This document shows, one piece after another, positions 25,087-33,446 of a stretch of 35,687 nucleotides of DNA (its first letter is position 1; each line of letters opens with the position of its first letter). The DNA comes from an uncultured Bacteroides sp. (lineage in GTDB: Bacteria > Bacteroidota > Bacteroidia > Bacteroidales > Bacteroidaceae). The notes beneath the pieces were generated by a model. It ran no database searches. It was given only the letters and a program-made list of their open reading frames with translations, and was not told where the DNA came from. The stretch lies in NCBI GenBank assembly GCA_949300425.1, contig CASGED010000019.1, forward strand, positions 1 to 35,687. The letters are read 5' to 3'. A program made the position numbers and the translations under genes.

Positions 25087-26250
25087 TTAACGAAGGGCTA
25101 CATACTCTTTAAAACGCTCTAATCCCTGCAAAAGCAATGCCTGCGGACAGGCAATATTCCATCGCATGAAGCCTTCACCTTCCTCCCCATACATACCCCC
25201 GGCGTTCAGCCAAAGTTTCGCTTCCTTTATCAAGTCTTCTTCCAACGTCTCGGACGATTGCCCTAATGCTTTACAATTCATCCACACCAGATATGTTCCT
25301 TCCAGCTTGGTGAGCGGGAATTGGGGCAAATGTTGTTCGCAATACCGCCGCATACATTCGTAGTTTCCGTGCAGATAATCCAGTAATTGCGTCAACCATT
25401 CCTCTCCTTCGTTGTAAGCGGCCATCAAGGCCTCCACGCCCAAAGGATTGACGTCACACGTTTCGTTGACATTGATGGCCCGATTGATGTGTTCGCGCAT
25501 CTTGTCATCCTCCACTACAATGTTGGCTATCTGCAAACCCGCAATGTTGAACGACTTGGTCGGAGAATTACAAGTAGCTGAATTATGCAGGAAGTCTTCA
25601 TTTATCGAAGCGAACGGAATATACTCATGGCCCGGCATCACCAACTCGCAATGTATCTCGTCGGCAATCACAAATACATGATGTTTCAGGCAAATGTCTC
25701 CGATGCGTTGCAGTTCTTCCCGCGTCCATACCCGACCGGCCGGATTGTGAGGATTACACAGTATCATCACCCTCGTCAAAGGATCGGCGGCTTTACGCTC
25801 CAAGTCATCGAAATCGATGCGATACGTGCCGTCCTCATAGACCAACGGATTGCTCAACGCCTGACAACCACAGTTTCGGATGCAGGAGAAAAAGCAATTG
25901 TACACCGGTGTCTGCACCAACACCTTTTCGCCCGGTAAAGTCAGCGCCTTCAAAATGGCCGCAATAGCAGGCACCACCCCCGAAGTATAGAGAATCCAGT
26001 TAGGCCTGATTGTCCATTGATGTCTACGGGCAAACCAATTGATGACCGCTTCATAATAGGCCTCCGGTACCAGCGTGTAACCGAAAACGCCATGCGCCAC
26101 GCGACGTTGCAAAGCCTCCATGATAGGTTGCGCCACTCGAAAATCCATATCTGCCACCCAAAGAGGCAACACGTATTCTTCCTTCGCGCCGTCCCATTTC
26201 AAGGCATTCGTCCCCCGACGGGGAATGATTTCATCAAAGTTGTATTTCAT
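25087..26250 (-). CDS. PatB/MalY-family PLP-dependent C-S lyase (aminotransferase fold)
   Basis: A 387-residue fold-type I PLP enzyme, most like cystathionine beta-lyase PatB/MalY. Markers: N-terminal FDEIIPRRGTNALKWD and LPLWVADMDF; VVPAIAAILKAL; ILCNPHNPAGRVWTREEL; VIADEIHCELVM; and the PLP lysine in CNSPTKSFNIAGLQIANIV. It should split cystathionine or cysteine, giving ammonia, pyruvate and a thiol or H2S. Amino-acid aminotransferase activity cannot be excluded. The ATG at 26250 starts MKYNFDEI as in the family; the frame extends 15 codons further upstream without support. A terminator follows. Confidence 0.9.
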   Translation of the reverse strand: MKYNFDEIIPRRGTNALKWDGAKEEYVLPLWVADMDFRVAQPIMEALQRRVAHGVFGYTLVPEAYYEAVINWFARRHQWTIRPNWILYTSGVVPAIAAILKALTLPGEKVLVQTPVYNCFFSCIRNCGCQALSNPLVYEDGTYRIDFDDLERKAADPLTRVMILCNPHNPAGRVWTREELQRIGDICLKHHVFVIADEIHCELVMPGHEYIPFASINEDFLHNSATCNSPTKSFNIAGLQIANIVVEDDKMREHINRAINVNETCDVNPLGVEALMAAYNEGEEWLTQLLDYLHGNYECMRRYCEQHLPQFPLTKLEGTYLVWMNCKALGQSSETLEEDLIKEAKLWLNAGGMYGEEGEGFMRWNIACPQALLLQGLERFKEYVALR

Positions 26251-26434
26251 ATCTTTTTTATGATTAAAACGCTTGTAAAGTTTCCAACTACACAAAGGAA
26301 CAAATAAAATCGCATCTCTACAAATTTTTCTTTTTAAATTCTCACTTAACGCATCTACATGAAATACCTACAAATGGGGATTGTTTTTTACGGAAGAAAG
26401 CTGTTATTTTGCACCTGTAAAACATGGAACAGTT

Positions 26435-27142
26435 ATGAGCGAAACGCATAAATACCGGGAAACAGATAAAATGAGCGACCTTATCTGCGACAACTACTCC
26501 CTACTGATGGTGATGAGCCGCTTTGGCCTGTCCTTAGGGTTCGGGGATAAAAGCGTGAGAGAGGTCTGCGAAGCACAAGGAGTGGATTGCCGCACGTTTT
26601 TGGCCGTGGCCAATTTCATCAGCCGGGAACCGTATGCCTATAGTAATGGTGGCAGCGAAGATTTTTCTTTGCCTGCGCTCATGGATTATCTGAAGCGGGC
26701 GCATACTTACTTTCTCGATTTCAATCTGCCGACTATCCGACGCAAACTGATTGAAGCCATCGACTGCTCCGACGCCAACGATGTGGCTTTCCTTATCCTC
26801 AAGTTCTATGATGAATATGTTAAGGAAGTGCGCCGGCACATGGAATATGAAAACGAAGCGGTATTTACCTACGTGGAGGGGCTGTTGCAGGGACGTCTGT
26901 CGGCAGATTATAGCATTGCCACTTTTGCCAGCCACCACAACCAAATAGACTTGAAACTGAAGGAACTGAAAAACATCATAATCAAATATTATCCCGAAAA
27001 AGACAATAACAACCTATTGAACGCCGTGTTGTTCGACATCTTCAACTGCGAACAAGACTTGGCATCCCACTGCCAGGTAGAAGATTACCTATTTGTACCC
27101 GCAGTGGCACAGATGGAAAGGAGACTGAGAAATGAGCAATAA
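26435..27142 (+). CDS. RIC/ScdA-like hemerythrin-domain protein
   Basis: A 235-residue cytosolic protein. The N-terminal part (about 15-65) resembles the ScdA_N/DUF542 domain: NYSLLMVMSRFGLSLGF, then SVREVCEAQGVDCRTFL. The usual Cys pair after the Gly is replaced by LGFGD. The C-terminal part (about 85-230) is a hemerythrin-like four-helix bundle with plausible di-iron ligands in RAHTYFLDFN, RHMEYENEAVF, SHHNQIDLKL and SHCQVEDYLF. RIC proteins repair iron-sulfur clusters after nitric-oxide or oxidative damage. The ATG at 26435 (MSETHKY) is preferred to the upstream in-frame start. It overlaps the following regulator gene by 11 bp. Confidence 0.85.
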   Translation: MSETHKYRETDKMSDLICDNYSLLMVMSRFGLSLGFGDKSVREVCEAQGVDCRTFLAVANFISREPYAYSNGGSEDFSLPALMDYLKRAHTYFLDFNLPTIRRKLIEAIDCSDANDVAFLILKFYDEYVKEVRRHMEYENEAVFTYVEGLLQGRLSADYSIATFASHHNQIDLKLKELKNIIIKYYPEKDNNNLLNAVLFDIFNCEQDLASHCQVEDYLFVPAVAQMERRLRNEQ

Positions 27143-27749
27143 CCGTTCGTTGAACATTGTGGTGGCCGAATCGTCCGTCATCATCCGCAGCGGACTGTCG
27201 ACTGTATTGAAGCGTCTGCCCAACTTGGACATACACCCGGTAGAGGTTACTTCCACCGAAGCGTTGTCCAATTATGCCCACCTGCACCATCCGGACATTA
27301 TCATTATCAATCCGGCTTTTGACGGAGGTTTCAATCTGCCGGCATTCAAAACGGCACACGCCCGCGTGGGGCAAACGCGCTACATCGCTCTTCTCTCCTC
27401 CGTCATTACCAATAACCTGCTAAAGGAATACGATGACCATTTCTCCATCTGCGATGATTTAGACGCCATAGCCACAAAGTTGAACCACCTGACGCATACA
27501 CCGGAGGAAGAAGAGAAAGAAAATGAAGCCGAAACATTGAGCCAACGCGAAAAGGAAATCATCACCTGTGTAGTAAAAGGAATGACAAACAAAGCCATTG
27601 CCGACAAACTCTATCTCTCCATCCACACTGTCATTACCCATCGGCGCAACATCGCCCGCAAGCTACAAATCCATTCGCCCGCCGGTCTCACCATTTATGC
27701 CATTGTCAACAAGTTAGTGGAGCTGAATGAAATCAAAGATTTACTATAA
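27132..27749 (+). CDS. LuxR/NarL-type regulator with degenerate receiver domain
   Basis: A 205-residue protein. Residues about 1-120 have the length and pattern of a response-regulator receiver, but the phosphorylation pocket is lost. The usual acidic pair is ES (VVAESSVIIRSGL). The acceptor Asp position is Asn (DIIIINPAF). The Thr/Ser position is retained (LLSS), and no switch Lys is evident. Residues about 135-205 form a clear LuxR helix-turn-helix: LSQREKEIITCVVKGMTNKA, then LYLSIHTVITHRRNIARKL. The gene overlaps the RIC gene, so the pair is co-translated. It probably responds to something other than a histidine kinase. Confidence 0.9.
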   Translation: MSNNRSLNIVVAESSVIIRSGLSTVLKRLPNLDIHPVEVTSTEALSNYAHLHHPDIIIINPAFDGGFNLPAFKTAHARVGQTRYIALLSSVITNNLLKEYDDHFSICDDLDAIATKLNHLTHTPEEEEKENEAETLSQREKEIITCVVKGMTNKAIADKLYLSIHTVITHRRNIARKLQIHSPAGLTIYAIVNKLVELNEIKDLL

Positions 27750-27774
27750 GCCATTATGATTCTTAGATGGACGG

Positions 27775-28587
27775 TTATCCTTGCAGCATGATGCCCGACA
27801 GGATGCGCCCCGACTTGGCGCCCAACCGACGGGCGGAGAAGAAGTCTTCGTGCCGTCTGTAGGTGCAGATCCGGCAGTCTCCTATAAAGTCTTCGTGCAT
27901 GCCGAAGTACTTCATCTGGATGGCGTTGGCTTCGGGCAAATCGATGTGGTGCTTCTTGGCGCACGGATCGTAGGTGGCAATGGCATGCATGGGATAGCCG
28001 GCTTTGTGGAAAGCGTCGAATACCTCATCGCCCACCTCGAAGGCTTCCCACGAGATGCCGGGTCCGATGCAGGCCAATACGTCAAACGCTTCTGTGCCAT
28101 AGTATTCGTGCATGCGCCGCAGGGTGCGCAACACGAGGAAGTTGACGGTGCCCCGCCAGCCCGCGTGGACGGCGGCTATGACCCGATGGACGTGGTCGTA
28201 TAATAATATAGGTATGCAATCGGCCGTAGAGACACAAAGGCATACGCCGGGTTTGTCGGTTATCATCGCGTCGATGCCTTGAAGCAGATGGTGACGCCTT
28301 TCGGGGGTAGCGACCAGCCAGTCTTCGTCTACGGTGAGTATGTCTGTGCCGTGGGTTTGCCAGGGGATGACCAGTTCGCGCGGACGATGGGGCAAGGTGT
28401 TCAAAAGGATTTCTTGGTTTTGGCGCACGCATTGCGGGTCATCGTCTACGTAGGGCGTGCAATTCAGGGAGGCGTATGCCCCTGTGCTGACTCCTCCCTG
28501 TCGGTAGGTGCTGAACGCATACACTTCACGGTGCTTCAACAGGATGTCGTACTCCACCAATCGGATATTGCCTACATATCTTTCCAT
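27775..28587 (-). CDS. pgeF: PgeF/YfiH-family protein (peptidoglycan editing / purine nucleoside phosphorylase fold)
   Basis: A 270-residue member of the multicopper-oxidase-like YfiH/LACC1 family. Metal-ligand motifs are IPWQTHGTDIL, CVSTADCIPILLYD and VHAGWRGTVNFL, with ACIGPGISWEAFEV next. Family members act on purine nucleosides, and E. coli PgeF limits misincorporated peptidoglycan residues; which applies here is not fixed. The ATG at 28587 shares one base with the obg stop (TGATG), so translation is coupled. Convergent with the LuxR gene, 25 bp away. Confidence 0.92.
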   Translation of the reverse strand: MERYVGNIRLVEYDILLKHREVYAFSTYRQGGVSTGAYASLNCTPYVDDDPQCVRQNQEILLNTLPHRPRELVIPWQTHGTDILTVDEDWLVATPERRHHLLQGIDAMITDKPGVCLCVSTADCIPILLYDHVHRVIAAVHAGWRGTVNFLVLRTLRRMHEYYGTEAFDVLACIGPGISWEAFEVGDEVFDAFHKAGYPMHAIATYDPCAKKHHIDLPEANAIQMKYFGMHEDFIGDCRICTYRRHEDFFSARRLGAKSGRILSGIMLQG

Positions 28588-29765
28588 CACTTGTCTTCTT
28601 CGTCCCAGTCTTCTTCGTATTCAAAGTCTTCCAGGTCTTCCACATCATCCTCGTCGATGTACTCTACCGTCAGGTCTTCGTCCTCGCCTTCTTCCTTCAG
28701 TTCTTCTTGCAGATGGCTCATGTCCTTGGGGCGGTGGGCAATGCTTTCGATGTGCCCTTCTATCTTGTTGCTTTCCTCGTTCAGCTCCGTCCAAAGGATG
28801 TCTTTCAGGACGTTGATGCCCAATCCGGTGATGGAGGAAATGAACACGTGCGGGATGCCTTCGGGCAGAGTTGGCTCAATCTCGTCCATCAGTTCCTGGT
28901 CCAGCATGTCGCTCTTGGTGATAGCCAGTACCCGCCGCTTGTCCAGCATCTCAGGGTTGAACTGGCGCAATTCGTTCAGCAGGATGTCGTATTCACGGGC
29001 GATGTCGTCGCTGTCCGCCGGCACCATGAAGAGCAGCAGAGAGTTACGCTCGATGTGACGCAGGAAGCGCAGGCCCAATCCTTTACCTTCGCTGGCTCCC
29101 TCGATGATGCCCGGTATGTCCGCCATGACGAACGACTTGTTGTCGCGGTAGGACACGATGCCCAAGTTGGGCTCCAACGTGGTGAACGGATAGTTGGCTA
29201 TCTTGGGCCGTGCGGCCGATACGGCGGAGAGCAATGTCGACTTGCCCGCATTGGGGAAGCCTACCAAGCCTACATCGGCTAGGAGCTTCAATTCCAGGAT
29301 GACCATCATCTCCTGCATCGGCTCTCCGGGTTGGGCAAAACGGGGTGCCTGGCGGGTTGGGGTGCGGAAATGCCAGTTGCCCAGTCCTCCGCGTCCGCCT
29401 TTCAGCAACACGATTTCCTGTCCATGCTCGGTGACGTCACACAGGTATTCGCCCGTCTCGGCATTGTAGGCCACGGTGCCGCAGGGCACTTCTATCACTT
29501 TGTCCTCTCCATCCTTACCAAAGCTCCGGTTCTTCGAGCCGCTTTCGCCATGTCCGGCCAGGATGTGACGCTCGTAGCGCAGGTGGAGCAACGTCCAGTA
29601 ATTGCGGTTGGCGCGCAGGATGATGTCTCCTCCGCGGCCTCCGTCTCCCCCGTCCGGTCCGCCGTTGGGTATATACTTGGCCCGGCGCATGTGCGTGGAG
29701 CCCCGTCCGCCTTTGCCTGAGCGGCAATATATTTTCACGTAGTCTACAAAATTCGATTCAGGCAT
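28587..29765 (-). CDS. obg: Obg GTPase
   Basis: An essential ribosome-associated GTPase of 392 residues linked to 50S assembly and the stringent response. The N-terminal glycine-rich Obg fold (about 1-158) has [12 protein letters not shown] and [14 protein letters not shown]. The G domain (about 159-335) follows with P-loop [25 protein letters not shown] (G3) and TKSD (G4). The C-terminus (about 355-392) is strongly acidic, as in other Obg proteins. The ATG at 29765 ([12 protein letters not shown]) matches the family start. Fifteen further upstream codons are open but unsupported. Confidence 0.96.
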   Translation of the reverse strand: MPESNFVDYVKIYCRSGKGGRGSTHMRRAKYIPNGGPDGGDGGRGGDIILRANRNYWTLLHLRYERHILAGHGESGSKNRSFGKDGEDKVIEVPCGTVAYNAETGEYLCDVTEHGQEIVLLKGGRGGLGNWHFRTPTRQAPRFAQPGEPMQEMMVILELKLLADVGLVGFPNAGKSTLLSAVSAARPKIANYPFTTLEPNLGIVSYRDNKSFVMADIPGIIEGASEGKGLGLRFLRHIERNSLLLFMVPADSDDIAREYDILLNELRQFNPEMLDKRRVLAITKSDMLDQELMDEIEPTLPEGIPHVFISSITGLGINVLKDILWTELNEESNKIEGHIESIAHRPKDMSHLQEELKEEGEDEDLTVEYIDEDDVEDLEDFEYEEDWDEEDK

Positions 29766-29807
29766 AAAAATCTGTTTATAAGCAATGATGTATCTGTTTT
29801 GACGGGG

Positions 29808-29815
29808 CAAAGATA
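29808..29815 (-). promoter_or_regulatory. -7 box of the obg-pgeF operon
   Basis: Plus CAAAGATA is TATCTTTG on the minus strand, about 43 bp before the obg ATG. No clear -33 box. Confidence 0.6.
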
Positions 29816-29911
29816 GCGATAAAAGGCGAGACTGGGAAATATGGGACGGATTAAAATCCTAATGCGTATGCCCCGGCGGATACCGTTGTTCGTTTTCTCG
29901 GGTCAGTCCGA

Positions 29912-30021
29912 AAAGTCGGTTGTAAAAGCCAGCAAGCTGTCTTTGCAAAGTAAGTAAGCTGAAATGGCAAAGTAAGTAAGCTGTCTTGGTAAAGTCAGCA
30001 AGCTGCGTTGGCAAAAATAGC
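29912..30021. repeat. Five-unit 22-bp tandem repeat
   Basis: Five contiguous units start at 29912, 29934, 29956, 29978 and 30000. The consensus is close to AAGCTGTCTTGGCAAAGTAA. The inner three are the most alike and the outer two are diverged. The array lies between obg and the DUF2442 stop. It is not part of either gene. Confidence 0.8.
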
Positions 30022-30030
30022 ATCCGCTAT

Positions 30031-30294
30031 TCAGGCGGGAATGCCGTTCTCGTAAAGATATTCGGGCGCAATGTCAATTTTTTCATTGTCCCATTCCAAC
30101 GTATCTGTCACTTTGAATTGTTTGAACAAAGTTAAGTTGCTCAAGGGTTGGAATACCGGATAACGTTTTACGATGTTGGCAAAATCCACTATCTTGCGGA
30201 CTCCATTGTTGAACTGCACCAATATGCGGTAGCTGTCCAAATAGGTTGCGTTTAAAACTTCTGTCCACACGAAGAGAGCCGCCGTTCCTGTCAT
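30031..30294 (-). CDS. DUF2442-domain small protein
   Basis: A small protein of up to 87 residues with the DUF2442 pattern: NATYLDSYRILVQFNNGVRK, VDFANIV, YPVFQPL, F..FKVTDTLEWDN, and a closing DIAPEYLYENGIP. Such proteins are often found in toxin-antitoxin-like or orphan settings; their function is unknown. The start is uncertain. ATG 30294 is used, but GTG 30270 would give a more typical N-terminus. Upstream in the same frame, an ATG at 30369 opens 15 codons that end at TGA (30322-30324), nine codons before this start. Either a short leader or an older start cut by a nonsense change is possible. The -7 box at 30409-30416 fits that upstream ATG. Confidence 0.7.
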   Translation of the reverse strand: MTGTAALFVWTEVLNATYLDSYRILVQFNNGVRKIVDFANIVKRYPVFQPLSNLTLFKQFKVTDTLEWDNEKIDIAPEYLYENGIPA

Positions 30295-30408
30295 CAGGCT
30301 GCGGTATAAACCGTCTTCCGGTCAGCAAACCGTTGATTGCGAAGAAGGTATGTGCCCGTAGCGTTTCATTTTTACGTAGTCAATAGGGTGAATAATCTTA
30401 CATCGGCA

Positions 30409-30416
30409 CAAAGGTA
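30409..30416 (-). promoter_or_regulatory. -7 box upstream of the DUF2442 gene
   Basis: Plus CAAAGGTA is TACCTTTG on the minus strand. The predicted leader is about 110 nt and contains the 15-codon frame at 30322-30369. The rest of the gap 30295-30633 holds an A-rich stretch near 30470 and the DUF3810 promoter. Confidence 0.5.
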
Positions 30417-30550
30417 AAGGATTAATCGCAAACCGCAATGAATTCCGCAACGTATTTGCGATTTTTACAAAAAAAAAATAAGAAATACACAGCGCAATCC
30501 GGTTGGCACATTATAATTCGGTAAACTCGCCTACATATAATATGGTATAG

Positions 30551-30610
30551 GCAATGCCACTTTTCGCGGAAGATGAGGCATTGCGCATTCGGATTTTTTT
30601 CTTAAGTTTG
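30551..30610 (+). promoter_or_regulatory. DUF3810 gene promoter with overlapping dyad
   Basis: A TTG -33 box (30581-30583) and TAAGTTTG -7 box (30603-30610) are 19 bp apart, 24 bp before the ATG. A dyad, GCAATGCC (30551-30558) and GGCATTGC (30577-30584), overlaps the -33 box and could be an operator. Confidence 0.65.
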
Positions 30611-30633
30611 TGCCCGTCTTTAATAAGCCTACA

Positions 30634-31707
30634 ATGAAGTTTGAACGGAATTCAAATAGGAGAATCAAGGGACGCCACATCCTGTTGGCCGTGTTGCTGG
30701 TATTAGTGTGGCTCACGCAAGGAGTGCCCGGCTGGGGAGAGTTTTACGCCCGTCAGCTTTATCCGGGCATTGCGTTGTGCCTCTCCTCCTTCTCCGACCT
30801 GTTTCCTTTTGCCGTGGGCGACCTTTTCATTGCGCTTAGTCTGACGGGGCTGGTGGTCTATCCGTTTATAGTGCGCCGAGCCGGGCACAAAACTTGGCGA
30901 AGTATCGCGCTTCGCGAAGCGGAGTATTTAGCTTGGCTTTACGTGTGGTTTTATGCCGCCTGGGGGCTGAATTATTCGCAGGACGGTTTCTACCGGCGCA
31001 CGGGTATTACCCCCGTGGCTTATACGCCGGAAGCCTTTCAGGCATTCACCCAAAACTATGTGGAGAAACTGAACGCCTCCTATGTCGCCCCTCCTGCCGA
31101 AGTCGACCGTCCGCTAATGTGCCGGGAGGCGGTGCGGGGATATCGGCGCATCAGTAGCCATTTGGAAGTACACCGCCCGCTCAACGACCATCCGCAGGTA
31201 AAGACCATGCTCTTCACTCCGCTTATTTCGATGGTGGGAGTGACGGGTAGCATGGGGCCTTTCTTCTGCGAATTTACGGTGAACGGCGATGTGCTTCCCG
31301 CGGATTATCCGGCCACCTATGCACACGAGATGGCTCATCAGTTGGGCATTACCAGCGAAGCCGAAGCCAATTTCTACGCCTACCAAGTGTGCATCCGTTC
31401 CTCTGAGAAAAGCATCCGCTTCAGCGGCTATTACTCCATCTTGCCCCATGTGCTGAACAATGCCTACCGGCTGATGGACAAAGACGCCTATCAAACTTTA
31501 TTGTACGATATCCGTCCCGAAATCATCCGCCTGCTTCAGGACAAGCAAGCCTATTGGGAAGCGAAATATAGCCCTTTCATCGGTCGCATACAGGACTGGA
31601 TGTATGATTTGTATCTGAAGGGCAACAAGATACCCGGCGGACGCAAGAATTATTCCGAAGTTATCGGCCTGTTGATATCCTACGAGCAATCGAAGTCACC
31701 TGTGTAA
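30634..31707 (+). CDS. DUF3810 membrane protein with HExxH zinc-peptidase motif
   Basis: A 357-residue protein. Three hydrophobic segments near the N-terminus (about 16-33, 65-90 and 108-122) suggest anchoring in the inner membrane. The remaining soluble part contains TYAHEMAHQLG, a classic HExxH zinc-binding motif (about 232-236). SEAEANFYAYQVC follows and could supply the third ligand Glu, a gluzincin-like arrangement. The preceding MGVTGSMGPFFCEF-type stretch is typical of DUF3810. The target is unknown. The ATG at 30634 is chosen because the frame's upstream GTG lies on the -7 box itself. Confidence 0.85.
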   Translation: MKFERNSNRRIKGRHILLAVLLVLVWLTQGVPGWGEFYARQLYPGIALCLSSFSDLFPFAVGDLFIALSLTGLVVYPFIVRRAGHKTWRSIALREAEYLAWLYVWFYAAWGLNYSQDGFYRRTGITPVAYTPEAFQAFTQNYVEKLNASYVAPPAEVDRPLMCREAVRGYRRISSHLEVHRPLNDHPQVKTMLFTPLISMVGVTGSMGPFFCEFTVNGDVLPADYPATYAHEMAHQLGITSEAEANFYAYQVCIRSSEKSIRFSGYYSILPHVLNNAYRLMDKDAYQTLLYDIRPEIIRLLQDKQAYWEAKYSPFIGRIQDWMYDLYLKGNKIPGGRKNYSEVIGLLISYEQSKSPV

Positions 31708-31739
31708 TTTGCTACATTTCGACAGATTCTCTATCTTTG
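31708..31739 (+). promoter_or_regulatory. mazG promoter
   Basis: TTTG -33 (31708-31711) and TATCTTTG -7 (31732-31739), 20-bp spacer. It starts right at the DUF3810 stop. Confidence 0.8.
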
Positions 31740-31774
31740 TGCGCAAGAATTCATTTAATGAAAAAGAAATAACC

Positions 31775-32572
31775 ATGCCTCATACCCGTAAAGAACAAAT
31801 GGAAGCCTTCGGACGCTTCCTCGACATTCTCGACGAGCTGCGCGAGAAATGTCCGTGGGACCGCAAGCAGACGAACGAAAGCCTGCGCCCCAACACCATC
31901 GAAGAAACCTACGAACTGTGCGACGCGCTTATCCGTGACGACAAGTCGGACATCTGCAAGGAATTGGGCGATGTCCTTCTGCACGTGGCTTTTTATGCCA
32001 AAATAGGAAGCGAAACGGGCGATTTCGACATCAAAGACGTGTGCGACCGTTTGTGCGAAAAGCTGATATTCCGCCATCCACACGTATTCGGCGAAGCCAA
32101 GGCCGAAACCGCCGGGCAAGTGGCCGAGAACTGGGAACAACTGAAGCTGAAAGAAAAAGGAGGAAACAAAACCGTGCTGAGCGGAGTACCAGCCGCCCTG
32201 CCTTCGCTTATCAAGGCTTACCGCATCCAAGACAAGGCGCGCAACGTAGGCTTCGATTGGGAAGAACGCGAACAGGTGTGGGACAAAGTGAAGGAAGAAA
32301 TCCGTGAGTTTCAAGCCGAAGTGGCCAACATGGACCGCCAAAAGGCCGAAGAAGAATTCGGCGATGTCTTGTTCAGCCTCGTTAACGCCGCCCGCCTCTA
32401 CAAGATAAATCCGGACAATGCCTTGGAGCACACCAATCAGAAGTTTATCCGCCGCTTCAATTATTTGGAGGCACACACCATCAAGCAAGGCCGCAACCTG
32501 CACGACATGACGCTGGAGGAGATGGACAAACTTTGGGAGGAGGCCAAGCGATTGGAGAAAGAAGAGAAATAA
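31775..32572 (+). CDS. mazG: Nucleoside triphosphate pyrophosphohydrolase
   Basis: House-cleaning enzyme that hydrolyses NTPs to NMP and PPi. The protein is 265 residues with two MazG domains in tandem. The first has CPWDRKQTNESLRPNTIEET, YELCDAL and ELGDVLLHVAFYAKIG. The second has VWDKVKEEIREFQAEV, EEFGDVLFSLVNAARLYKIN and NQKFIRRFNYLE, with the conserved ExxE and ExxD metal ligands. The ATG at 31775 (MPHTRKEQ) lies 35 bp after a strong promoter. Confidence 0.95.
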   Translation: MPHTRKEQMEAFGRFLDILDELREKCPWDRKQTNESLRPNTIEETYELCDALIRDDKSDICKELGDVLLHVAFYAKIGSETGDFDIKDVCDRLCEKLIFRHPHVFGEAKAETAGQVAENWEQLKLKEKGGNKTVLSGVPAALPSLIKAYRIQDKARNVGFDWEEREQVWDKVKEEIREFQAEVANMDRQKAEEEFGDVLFSLVNAARLYKINPDNALEHTNQKFIRRFNYLEAHTIKQGRNLHDMTLEEMDKLWEEAKRLEKEEK

Positions 32573-32600
32573 GTGGTTTTATTTTGAGGATTTTTATCCG

Positions 32601-32608
32601 TATCTTTG
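32601..32608 (+). promoter_or_regulatory. -7 box of plsC
   Basis: TATCTTTG, 33 bp before the plsC ATG. The nearest TTTG (32583-32586) is only 14 bp away, shorter than the usual spacer. Confidence 0.55.
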
Positions 32609-32641
32609 CCACCACATTAATTATATTAAAAGACAAAGGTT

Positions 32642-33373
32642 ATGATGAAGTTTCTTTATTGCATCTATCAGATTTGCATCGCGCTTCCCATTTTCTTGGT
32701 GCTGACGTTGCTCACCGCCCTTGTGACCATAGTCGGTTCGCTCATCGGCGGCGCCCACGTGTGGGGCTACTATCCGGGCAAGATTTGGTCGCAACTGACG
32801 TGTTACCTCTTGTTGCTGCCCGTGCATGTACAGGGACGTGAAAAATTGGAGAAACATACGTCCTACGTGTTCGTGCCTAACCATCAGGGAGCGTTCGACA
32901 TCTTCCTGATATACGGTTTCCTGGGGCGTAACTTCAAATGGATGATGAAGAAAAGCCTGCGGAAGATACCGTTTGTAGGCAAGGCGTGCGAAAGCGCCGG
33001 ACACATTTTCGTAGACCGTAGCAACCCGAAAAAGATGTTGGGCATGGTGCGCCAGGCGGAGGCATCGCTGAAAGACGGAGTGTCATTAGTAGTATTTCCC
33101 GAGGGGTCACGCACACGGGACGGACGTTTGGGTAGCTTCAAACGCGGGGCTTTCCAAATGGCAGACGACTTGCAACTGGCTGTGGTACCAGTCACTATCA
33201 ACGGTTCGTTCGAGGTCCTGTCGCGCAACGCCAAGTGGGTACACCGCCATGCGCTGACGCTCACCATCCACGAGCCTATCCCGCCCAAAGGGAAAGGGCC
33301 GGAGAATGTAAAGGAAACGATGGAGGAAGCCTACAAGGCGGTGGAGAGCGGACTCAGAATAAATGAAGAATGA
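32642..33373 (+). CDS. plsC: 1-acyl-sn-glycerol-3-phosphate acyltransferase
   Basis: Makes phosphatidic acid at the inner membrane. The protein is 243 residues. A hydrophobic N-terminus (about 8-40) is followed by the acyltransferase motifs: NHQGAFDIF (HxxxxD, about 80-88), GHIFVDRSN, and FPEGSRTRDGRLGSFKRGAF. The last four codons and the stop (NEE then TGA) fall inside the GAATGAAGAAT repeat at 33362-33446, so the C-terminus appears to be set by the repeat. Convergent with the DUF4369 gene. The second ATG (32645) is an equal alternative start. Confidence 0.94.
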   Translation: MMKFLYCIYQICIALPIFLVLTLLTALVTIVGSLIGGAHVWGYYPGKIWSQLTCYLLLLPVHVQGREKLEKHTSYVFVPNHQGAFDIFLIYGFLGRNFKWMMKKSLRKIPFVGKACESAGHIFVDRSNPKKMLGMVRQAEASLKDGVSLVVFPEGSRTRDGRLGSFKRGAFQMADDLQLAVVPVTINGSFEVLSRNAKWVHRHALTLTIHEPIPPKGKGPENVKETMEEAYKAVESGLRINEE

Positions 33374-33446
33374 AGAATCGCGCTTCGCGCAAAATGAAGA
33401 ATTTGTCATCCGAGGGATTATTCTTCATTCATCATTCTTCATTCAT
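33362..33446. repeat. GAAGAATGA hairpin repeat spanning both convergent stop codons
   Basis: Left arm AATGAAGAATGAAGAAT and right arm ATTCTTCATTCATCATTCTT face each other around a CGCGCTTCGCGC mini-hairpin and spacer. The 25 bp at 33420-33444 are identical to 19022-19046. The element supplies the stop of plsC (33371-33373) and the stop of the DUF4369 gene (33439-33441). It may also terminate both. Confidence 0.75.

Noticed and set aside
29912-30021. CRISPR array
   Set aside because: The 22-bp units are contiguous with no spacers, and no cas genes are present.
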